Below, piece by piece: positions 47,601-57,600 of a DNA stretch of 64,000 nt; positions within the stretch are counted from its first letter, which is position 1; each line of letters opens with the position of its first letter. The notes below the pieces were generated by a model. The model was not told the origin of the DNA, made no database searches, and saw nothing but the letters and a program-made list of their open reading frames with translations. The stretch spans positions 35,144,963 to 35,208,962 of the forward strand of contig CM064421.1 in NCBI GenBank assembly GCA_032690845.1, given 5' to 3'. The position numbers were made by a program, and so were the translations under genes. This DNA is from Eleusine coracana subsp. coracana (lineage: Eukaryota; Streptophyta; Magnoliopsida; Poales; Poaceae).

Positions 47601-49174
47601 CAGGTGGATGCCAAACTTCGGCTCCCTGTTGTATTGAATAAATTTTTGCAACCTATAACTCTTACCCCAGAAGAATTCTTCCCCCAGTGGAAAGCATTGA
47701 CTGTTCACTCACTTAAGGTCCAAGAAGTGGTAAGGCCTCAATGATGCTGTGGTCGATAACTAAAGTTAATTTTTTTAATGGGTCTTGTACAAGTTATAGA
47801 AATGAAAGATACCTGTTATGATTATTGGGTTAAGTAGTTACTGGGACATTCTTTTCAATGACAATCTTATAATGTGAACAAACAGATCAAAGGTGTGAAA
47901 CCGATGGCTCTTCCTGAAATGGCTAATCTTTTCATGAGCCTTCACTTGGCGGTTACCCCTGGACTTGTATGTAGTGTAATTTTTCTCTCCGCATTTTGAT
48001 CCTTTTTGTTATCCAAACTGTTAAAGTTATTGTTGTTTTTAGGATAACAACCCAAACAATCTGGTTGCATGCACCACATTCTTCTCTGAAGCAACACGCG
48101 CCATGCTTTGTCTGGTAAGCATGATAATTGGCTCTTAGTTTTCTGTAATGTTAGTTTCCCTTCTGTTAAGTTATTGAACGGATCTGGTTTGCCTAATACC
48201 CTTTTTGAGATTTTCTGGGGTGGGTCTATTTAACAACTAGTTGAAGCTTAAGTGAAGTCCAATCCATCATCCATCCACATATTGGTTATTCAAGAGCAAT
48301 CACCTAATTGTTACTGACAGCACAAATTGGTTAGGTTTGGTTGCGACTTAGTTTTGGATATGTGCTGATTCAGCTAACATAATTTTTCGTTAAAGGTTTA
48401 TTTCCATCTGCCGAACAGCACTACTTTATTTTTCAAGTTGGATCCAGGACACTGTGGACTATGAACACACCATATCTTAACACTTACTCTAAGCCTCTGC
48501 TGACAAGTGATGCAGTGTATTATTTTCTGGGGCCCTATTTTTTGTGTCCTGTGGTCCTTGTTACTGGTCAGCACAGTAGGATTATGGATACAGAATCTGC
48601 AACCAACCTTTAGGAAATGCTTTTCCTGTTTTTTTTTTTTATACTTGGATATACTGTGTTGTGGCTAAGCTGACATTTCAGTCTGGTCCTTGATAACATA
48701 AGGGTGCCTCTTTGCGAGCATGTCTGACTGTTCATATTTTTTTAGAATAGGTGACTGGTCATATGATAGCAAAGTAATACGAGAGTTGTGTGAATATCAG
48801 TGGAAGCTCAAATGTCTTCATGAATTTAACTCTTGGCCTCTGACCTTCGACTACTTGGCATTTGTAGGTAAGAGTTGAAACAGATCCACAGGACAGGACT
48901 CAACTCCGGCTTACAGTTGCATCAGGAGACCAAAATTTGACATTCGAGTATAAACTTGCTCCATTACTCTGGATACTGGTTGTTGCTAATGGGAATGCAG
49001 GCATTGATTTGAACATTTTTTCTCAACAGGTTGAAAGAGTTCATCAAGGAACATTTGATCGATATGCCAAGAACTCAGGCAGCCCCATCTCCTGCCCCGG
49101 TACAGCCACAATTGGCTGCTGCAGCACCTGCCACATACAATGACCCTGGTGCCATGCTCGCGGGGTTGCTATGA
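38609..49174 (+). CDS. AP2A: AP-2 clathrin adaptor complex subunit alpha (26 exons, 1039 aa)
   Basis: This is the large subunit of the plasma-membrane AP-2 adaptor for clathrin-mediated endocytosis; its trunk binds PtdIns(4,5)P2 and cargo, and its ear recruits accessory proteins. Exons: 38609-38740, 40226-40357, 40477-40602, 41078-41140, 41219-41316, 41397-41604, 42391-42444, 42505-42597, 42797-42898, 43042-43139, 43632-43713, 43844-43932, 45183-45288, 45373-45438, 45715-45821, 45906-46010, 46108-46228, 46345-46845, 46987-47067, 47166-47330, 47418-47504, 47604-47729, 47886-47966, 48043-48114, 48868-48947, 49030-49174 (3120 nt, in phase). Adaptin trunk: about residues 25-595. Hinge: about 596-770, with DLLADLLGPLAIE. 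Ear: about 770-1039, with NTSPLMSVRALILPPSHF, TPEEFFPQWK and the terminal DPGAMLAGLL. Exon 7 is shorter than expected (see findings). Identity is secure. Confidence 0.96.
40115..40166 (+). repeat. Au-like SINE 3' tail in AP-2 alpha intron 1
   Basis: CTAGCCTACCCCAACTTG, then CTTGGGACTAAAAGG and TTGTTGTTGTTG: the conserved tail and TTG repeat of Au-type plant SINEs. The 5' part is not clearly recognisable. Confidence 0.6.
41716..42190. repeat. Imperfect tandem duplication (about 240 bp) in AP-2 alpha intron 6
   Basis: Copy 1 starts AAACAGCAAAGCAAAC (41716) and copy 2 AAACAGCAAAACAAGC (41957). Shared blocks include CTCCTGATAGATTACAG, AAGAATTAAGCAATTTCATT and a TGTTGGAACAACnA block near each end. 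The duplication directly precedes the shortened exon 7. Confidence 0.8.
44019..44192. mobile_element. Stowaway-type MITE in AP-2 alpha intron 12
   Basis: Starts CTCCCTCCGTCCCAAAAT and ends TTGGGACGGAGGGAG, with TA on each side (44017-44018, 44193-44194). Confidence 0.93.
44587..44796. mobile_element. Second Stowaway-type MITE of the same family, inverted, same intron
   Basis: Starts CTCCCTCCGTCCCAATAT and ends TTGGGACGGAGGGAG, with TA on each side (44585-44586, 44797-44798). The interior is the reverse complement of the element at 44019, with an internal duplication of GAATGCCAATTATTTTGGGA near the right end. Confidence 0.93.
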
Positions 49175-49693
49175 GAAGTAAAGACGAAAGCAATAGCATT
49201 TTGATGTACATGACAGGTTGTTTAGTATGAAGATCTAACATCTCCACAAGCATCTTGCCACCAAGACAACGCACGGTTGAAGATCAATGGTGAAAGGGCT
49301 GGCGGAGTAGTCTTCAGCTTGATTCTTCACCGAAAGCACTGATTCTTTTGGGCCTTGCACAGGTCCCTCTATCGAGCAGTTGCCGTATTGTAATGTTAAT
49401 TTGTTGTTTCTCGTTATGATCCCCTTTCCACCCATTTGTATAACTTGTATTGCTGAGGTCTGGTGGCGAGTATCAATAGTTTTGTGTGTTTATATGAGGT
49501 GCTAGGTTTTCCACCAAGCCGATTGTAAAGTTGCGTTGACGCGCATTGCGTTACAATTTGTACCAATAAGGCTGGAATTGGGAAAAGAAATTAATAGGTT
49601 TTCTTTTGTGCAAGGTGTGCGGTTGTATGTCGTCTGTGCATTGTGAATTTGTGACGAGCGTGTTGTCTTGTATTATTGGCGCATCGTGTGGTA

Positions 49694-49802
49694 CTTCCTC
49701 CATTTCAAAATAACTGATGTTTTCTTTGAGGATGGTGAAAAAGATGGGATAAGAGTAGTATTAGGAAGAGATAATGACAAGTAATATGGGATGAAGGGGA
49801 AG
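49694..49802. mobile_element. Degenerate Stowaway-like MITE
   Basis: Starts CTTCCTCCATTTCAAAATA and ends GGATGAAGGGGAAG, with TA on each side (49692-49693, 49803-49804). The arms are only partly complementary. Confidence 0.6.
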
Positions 49803-50069
49803 TATTTATTATTTTTTCTCAACAGATTGAAAGAATTGTAGATGGGCTTTGGTCCAAGTTTTACAAGGCCGATAGAATAAACTTGTTGGGCCTTGGCCCA
49901 TGGTTGTCAAGGGCAAATTATAATCGGCCAATTTTTGAACCTTTCCTTTTCTGGCGAGAGCTCTTTTGCTTGGATGGAAGCGTACGGATGTCAATAATAA
50001 TAACTAAGTATTAGTAGTTGTGAGTTGTGGCTCTTAAAACATAACAACTTTTCCGACTTGTTGCTGTTA

Positions 50070-50399
50070 GGCTAATTCTAATAGATAGTTTTATTTTGAT
50101 GTTTTTAAGAGTGTCATGTCATCTTTTTTAGTTTGAAACCATGAATAAACCATAGTTTCATTTTGGTGTTTTATAACATTTACTTCTATATAATTTTATT
50201 GGTTGTCTAAAAAATAAAATAAAATTACTCCTCTCCAATGCTAGTTTTATGGTGTTTTAATTTTAGTAAATTGTGTAGACCTAGTTTCATCTATATGAAA
50301 CTCTTCTCATCTCTCTTTTTATAAATTTCTTGTCATGTCATTAAATTTGTTTATGTGACATCTTATTTAATAAAAATAGAACTCCCATTGAAAATAGCT
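50070..50399. mobile_element. MITE of the Tourist/Harbinger type (TTA flanks)
   Basis: The left end GGCTAATTCTAATAGATAGT and the right end, read on the minus strand, AAGCTATTTTCAATGGGAGT, are imperfect inverted repeats. TTA flanks both sides (50067-50069, 50400-50402). The interior is AT-rich with repeated ATGAAAC/GTTTCAT blocks. Confidence 0.6.
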
Positions 50400-51671
50400 T
50401 TAGAACTCGTGATGCCATGCTAATAATGATGTGAAAATGCAGTGTTAAATGAACTGACGTTGCGTTCATATCGATCCAAATCGAGAAGCCGTGAGCGCAC
50501 TTACCACCGTGATGCTTATCTCGGATGGTGGTAGTACCTGAGTGGCATCAATGGTACAGTTGCGACGGCGTGAGCACGACGCAACGTGGCAGGCAGGAGG
50601 CGTGGCCATGTAGCATTTCGCTGAATCCCTCGTCGCTGGGATTTTTAGTTGTCCCTGAAACGAAATTCTCGAGTCCACAAGAAACACATGTTGGGGCAGA
50701 CGGCGACTCGGGCGCGTTCGAGTTGATCTGGTCTCATATTGACGCACCAATCGATCGCGATTGCCCGTGCATCTCCGTGACTGCGACGCGTCCGCCGAGT
50801 CTCGCAGCACGTCGATGTGTCGACACGGGCTACGCGCACAACCGTTTCCTGAGGGCTAGTAGCAAATCATTGGAAATGGACGGCGGAAGCGCCGCACACC
50901 CACACGTGTATCAGACCATCATCAGATCGCACATATATAATAGTATACGTAATAAAAAGACATAGCCAAGCATCTTTGCACTGTACTACTAGTGCTCGGT
51001 CGCAAGTGAAAAAAAAAGGGAGAGAGTAGTGGAATCTCTTGTGGCGAGCCGACGGCTTTGCAGAGTCCACGTTCCAGGTTGCAGCAAGCTGTAGCCTGTA
51101 GGCAGGTTGCAGCGGAGTCAGTCAAAGCCGTAGCAGCGTGGCCTCCGAAAAAAACGAAAAAGACCACGGCAGCACCGCCCACGCGTGCCTTGGCTCCTCT
51201 CTCTCCTCCTCTCATCACAAAGCAGCATTCGGCAGCAGTGAGTCCTCCTCTCCCTCCTTCCTACTAGTCCAGTCTTTATTAACTGCACCTAACCAGCGCC
51301 CGTTTCCGTTACAAATGGTAAAATTTACCCAGAATTCAGGGGCCGACCCGAAAAGACCACTGACTCACCTTGCTTGCGCGCCCACCGGCCCAACCGGGGG
51401 GACCCACCCGCCGCGGCTTCACCTGCTCGCCTTTATGCCCAAAGCCCCCTCCCGAATCTATGAATCCGTTTCCATTCACAGCACTAGTCGTCTCTCCTCT
51501 CTCTCCAATTCCTCACGCGCACACAGAGAAGAGAGACCAGACCAAGGAGGAGGAGGAGGAAGAGGAGGACGAGGGGTAATCCCCGGATAAGACCGCCGCG
51601 ACGACGACGACGACAGCGACGCCTGCTTCCTCACCGCGCCGCCTCCAACCCTAAACCCTCCGGGCCGATCT

Positions 51672-54600
51672 ATGGAGGCCGCGCCCTCCGGGGCCGACCT
51701 GCTCTCGCCCGCCGAGGCGGACTGGCCCCCCGAGCTCCGCCTCCCGGCACCGCCTCACCCACCCCCGGCCGAGCCGCCGCCCGCGCAGGCCGCGGGGATG
51801 GACGATTCGCAGTTCCTCGGCTCCATCATGGGGGACTCGGCGCGCCAGCCTCCACCGGACCCTCCCGCCGCGCACCCGGTCGCCCCGAAGAAGAGGGGGA
51901 GGCCGCCTAAGAAGAGGGACGGGGCGGCGCTGGTTCCGGCCCCCGCCAAGCCCGTCAAGAGGAGGGAGGACGACGACGAGGTCGTCTGCTTCATCTGCTT
52001 CGACGGGGGAAACCTCGTCGTGTGCGATCGGAGGTGCATACCCTGCCTTCCTGCCAACTTCTCCGAGGCCCAATCAACGCGCGAATCCCCTTTTGGATGT
52101 TTCTGACCCTCATGCGGCTGCTTGTCTTCTGTCTCTTGCTGTAGGGGGTGCCCCAAGGTCTACCATCCGGCGTGCATCAAGCGTGACGAGTCATTCTTCA
52201 ATTCCCGAACTAAGTGGAACTGCGGTGAGCTCATCATTCCTATCCCTGCGTTACTTGCGACGAATCGGGATGCTTCCGTTACGAGGCAAAATTGACCAAA
52301 TTGTCGGCTAGCTTCTCGTCGAAAAAGCTGTCGGCTACCTAAGAGAATAGATACAATTTTGGATACGGCTACATTACAACCGATGTACATACCTGCTAGA
52401 TTTCCATGGAACTTGTGTGTGCTCATAGCTTCACATACAATGTTAGCAAAGCAATGCTTCCAAAACTAAATGGACAATAATCCCACCTCATGCAATCAGA
52501 TGGTTACGTTACCTAGGTGTTGCGAGGGTGGTGGCGTGTGACACACCGCCACTGTTTTAGTTACACCACAACGCCTACGTGCCGTGAGGGTGGTAGGTCC
52601 CTACAGGATGCTGCAACGCCACAAAAACCATGGTTAGCATCACGTGTTTCCACTCCCTCACTTTGACTAGATTTCCACTCAATACGTCCCTTGTACAGAA
52701 ATGGGAATATTTATATGGATAACTGACAAATTAGGAGAGTTCCAAAAGACAAAAGTAGAATATCTCTTGCACAGTTGAGAATTATTCGATTTATAAGGTA
52801 GGATTTAACTTCATCAGTATGGATGCTCAACTGTTATCCTATTTTCAGTTCATGTTTTATTTTGAGAAATCGTTGGAATGTGTTTGTATAACTATTTTGA
52901 TGGTTTGTTTGACTCTTGGGCTTGTGGGTGTGAAGCTTCTCTTCTTCCTTTTTCTTATCAAACTACCAAAAACTGGTTTAGTTTTGTTCTAATGACGTTT
53001 AGGATATTTGGCAAGAGTAGATGAAGGACTACATGCTTTTGTAAATTGTTTAACCTGTAAGTCGATTTCTTGGCACTATGTAGACCAACTAAACTGCGCT
53101 ATGTTTCTTGGTGTTTTGTATATCAGGTTGGCACATATGCAGCAGCTGTGAAAAGGCAGTGCACTATATGTGCTACACTTGTACATACTCTCTCTGCAAA
53201 GTCTGCATCAAGCAAGGCAAATTCTTCAGTGTCAGGGGCACCAAGGGCTTTTGCGACACATGTTTCGGGACTATACTTCTGATAGAATCCAAAGATGAAG
53301 CTGCTACAAAGGTAAAGGTATGGTTAATCTAAAAAATGCTCATTAATTTAACAAGATTTCATGAATATATTTCACTTCTTTGGAGTTTTGCGTGTGTTGG
53401 GGGGGGGGGGGGGGGGGGCAAAGTTTTAGCAAGCATAGCCTACCTGAACTTGGTTGGGACTAAAAGGCTTTGTTGTTGTCATTGTAAAGTTTTAGCAAGC
53501 ATAGTCATTCCTTTTGTTGAGTAACCAGATATCATAGCACAGTCACACTTGGCTTAGCACCGTAATGTCATATGTTTTTGTGTGATAGTACATGGCAAAT
53601 TCGATTTTGTTGGAAACCTGCACTTACACCTTGTCAATGGGAATTTTTCTAATGTATGACATGACAGCTATCCCCAGTACCTGATTGCTTGCGAATGTGA
53701 ATTTTTATTTATAATAATAACAGGAAGGAGATCTACCAGACATAATAATAACAGGAAGGAGATCTACCAGACCACAATTTTATGCTCCTTTCTTCAATGC
53801 CAGAACCCAGAATGCACTGCTGGAATCATGTTCTTTATATTACACAAGAATAGTGATCGTGGTCAAGGTGCTATCAGGTGCACTGTCATATGCGCTCAAG
53901 TGACTTTATATTTTGTGTCAATTACAGGTTGATTTTGATGATATACACAGTTGGGAGTACCTTTTTAAGCTGTATTGGTTAGATCTGAAAGGGAAACTTT
54001 TGTTAACATTGGAAGAACTTACTAGTGCCAAGAGCAGATGGACTGTTCCTAACACTTCCACAAGGAAAGAAAAAGAGGAATCTTCAGATGACCTATATGA
54101 TATTAATAATGACGATGATGCTGGTTCTGACTGCTTCTCAAGAAAACGAAGGCGTAATTCTTCAAGAAAAAAAGGTCGAAAGCGGCAAAAGCTAAATCCC
54201 AGTTGTAGTATTGCTGCAAATAAGTCCGAGACTGCAATTAGAGATGCTGGGAGTCTAGCCACAAAAGTAGCAACAGAAGGGGTGTCCTTGCCAGTAGACA
54301 CAAAATGGGCGTCACCAGAGCTGTTGGAGTTTGTAGGGCACATGAGAAATGGTGACCAATCTTTTATTTCTCAGTTTGATGTCCAGACTGATTTGCTTGA
54401 ATATATTAAGAAGAATAACCTCCGTGATCCGCAGAGGAAAAGTCAAATTATTTGTGACGCAAGACTTCACCGCTTGTTCAGGAAAACACGTGTTGCTCAT
54501 TTTGAAATGTTAAAGCTTTTGGAAATGCATTTTCTCGTGAATGAGACAAAAGTGAATGATAATAGCCAAGCTGCCATTGATCTTAATTCAGCTCAAGTAG

Positions 54601-57600
54601 ATACCAGTGGATACAGTGACATGCCAACAAAATTATCGCCTGACAAGAGGAAAATTCATCGAAAGATGGAAAGAGAACCACAGGTCAATCCTGAGGCTTA
54701 TGCAGCAGTTGATATGCATAATATAAATTTAATTTACATGAGACGCAGCTTGATGGAGGATCTTATTGGTGATGCTGCATTTTTGGAAAAAATTTATGGT
54801 GCTTTTGTGAGGATAAAAATATCTGGTGTTGGTCTGAAGCAAGATATGTATCGTCTCGTCAAAGTTGTTGGTAAGCTATTTATATTTATGTTTTATATTT
54901 AACTTTCAACTGTGCACTGATTCTTATTTCTTTTACAGGAACGCACAAGGTTCCAGAAAAATACAGCATTGGGAAGAAAACAACAAACATTGCACTCGAG
55001 ATACTTAATTTAGACAAAAAGGAGATTATCACGATGGATACAATATCTAACCAGGATTTTACAGAGGTCGAATCTTCTCTTTGCTTAATGCTTTGTTTCT
55101 CTTTTAGATTTCATGATTATAATAACGTTTTAGTCTTGTGCAACAAGGACCAGAGGATAAATCTTTTGCTTATTGCTCTATTTTTCTTTTAGCTCTCATA
55201 GTTAGATTTTTGCAGTCACATGCAATGAGGGGCATGCAATCCTAGCTCCTAATTATGTTCTCACATTATCTGCTGTTAATACAGTTATCTGACTTATTAA
55301 CCAGTTTGGACTTGGTGGTTAGGATTTCACACTTGTGTTATACATAATTGGGTAGTTAGAAAGGATAAGCTAAGACCTTTTCTGGTTATATGCGTCTAGT
55401 TCTTTATTATAAATTAATATTCAGAATCCACTCGGATTACACCTCTCGCGTAGTTCGGGGTCAATGTATCTTCGTTGAGCATTATAGTTGAACTACCATT
55501 GGATTTAATGCTCACTTCCTTTTTATTTTCACATTTGCCTGTGTAGGAGGAATGCAATCGTTTAAAGCAGAGCATGAAGTGTGGTCTAATTAGTCGGCTA
55601 AAAGTGGTACTGCTATGAGACTAAACACTTGGTTTACTTTTTTCTGGCCCATCAGAAATGTTTATGTTTGATCTGTGTGTTGTTTATAAACTCAGGGGGC
55701 TATTCAAGAGAAAGCCAAGGTCTTGCAATCTGTTAGAGTGAATAATGTAAGCACAACCCAGCTGAAGGACAATCATATATATGTATGCAGCAATCCTTCT
55801 TTTTTTTCAAGATCATCTCAAATTTGATTACTGCCATTTACAATTCTTACAGTGGTTGGAAAATGAGAAGCAGAGGCTGGAGCATCTTCGTGACCGCGCA
55901 AGTGAAACAGGGCGCAAAAAAGAATATCCTCTTTATCTTATTATGATATGCTTTGCCTACATTACTAATGTTTCTGGTGCTTATAAGTTATTATCATTTT
56001 GCTAGTAGAATTGTTTTTCCTTGAACTGAGTTCAGGCCAGGCCTTTACATTTATGTTACATAAGGTTTAATGTACATGGCTTTCTTTTACCATGTATAGA
56101 TATTTCTTTGCTTCATCCAAAATTGGCTATGCTTCATTCATATAATTTTATGCAATTCCGGACATCTCTTTTCTAGTCATAATTGGTAATCATTTGCCCG
56201 TAATAGTGAAATTTCATCGTAATCTAAGATATCTTTATATTTCTTGTTATACTTCAAACTCCATCATAGGGCACTAGTTTGCTACCTTCTGCTGAATAGT
56301 TTTGTTATCCTTGACTGCATCATACACTTCGAGAATGTGTAGAAAAGCTGCAGCTCCTGAACAATTCTGAAGAAAGAACTCGAAGGATAAATGAAGTTCT
56401 AGAAGTGCATGTTGACCCCCACATGGATCCTAATTATGAATCAGCTGAAGAAATGGATGCCAAAACATCCGGTATGTGTATATCTTCCTTCTTACTGAAA
56501 TCTTTGCTTATGTTAGGTAAGAAATATTTAAAATAACTAGATATCTTGCTCCAGTAATTTTGGCTGTTTAATTTCACATGGTTTGTTGCAGTATATATCC
56601 ACAAACTCTGCACTATAAGTTGTTTGCATTGTAATTTTCTTTCAACACGACCTTTCCAAATCAGGATGATAACATTTTAATTGTTTTTGCAAGAAGCATC
56701 TCATACATAGCAAAACAATGACATTTCTGATTAGTATTAATCATATGTAATGTTTGTTTATGTTGTGCAGTTGGAGTGAATGCAAATAGGTCAAGAACAT
56801 ATACATCTGTATCACGAAGAAAATCAAAATATCCAAAATCTACGCTAACACAGAAGATTGATGAGGCTGATCATCACTCAAATTACCTGTCTACAGAAAG
56901 TACAATGCGGGGATCAAGGACAGAGAGAAAGTTTAAGAATTTCCATCATACAAATGGTACAGATATTCCAAGAACCAACAGTATGTCTGAAGCTGGATCG
57001 GTTTCATCTTCTGTACTAACAATGTCTGGTGAAACGGAACCAGAGAAAGTATGGCACTACAAGGATCCTTCAGGGAATGTTCAGGGCCCATTCACTCTTT
57101 TGCAGCTGTCCAAGTGGACCAGTTACTTCCCACGTGATCTGAGGGTATGGCTTACATTTGAGAGTGAAGAGAGATCATTGCTGTTGACTGAAGTGCTTTC
57201 AAAGCAACAGACTGTTTTTACTCAGACCACATCAGTTACTATAAGTACCAAAGCAACATCAGCTGGCATTGAGAACAAAAACAACCTAAATCTGGATCAG
57301 ATCAATGCTTTATCCCCTACTGGTTACAGTTTGCTTAATTCTTCTGTAATTACTCTTCAGTCTAACAAGTACTCTGTTCCTGAAAGAGAAAGTGTGAACT
57401 CTCCTGAGGATTGCTTGTCACTCTCAACTAGTTCTATTCCACCAAAGTATGTCCATACCTTGAATAGCCAAGTACAATGCCAAACGAAGCAGTCAGCTTT
57501 TGTTCAGTCTCCTGGGAGCCCATGTGGACAGACAGACTTGCACCATGATGGTGCACATGGAGGATGCTCTGGTGAATCCAATCATCGTCACAGCAACATT

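Larger units (their letters stand above)
49175..51671. other. Spacer between the AP-2 alpha and NERD-like genes
   Basis: The left part is the AP-2 alpha 3' UTR. Two mini-elements follow (49694-49802 and 50070-50399). 50450-51300 is GC-richer with overlapping short frames but no domain. 51480-51671 is the CT- and GA-rich 5' UTR of the next gene. Confidence 0.5.

Noticed and set aside
50466..51218. Open frames on both strands suggesting a gene between AP-2 alpha and the NERD-like gene
   Set aside because: Overlapping frames in a GC-richer spacer, no recognisable family, no plausible exon chain.
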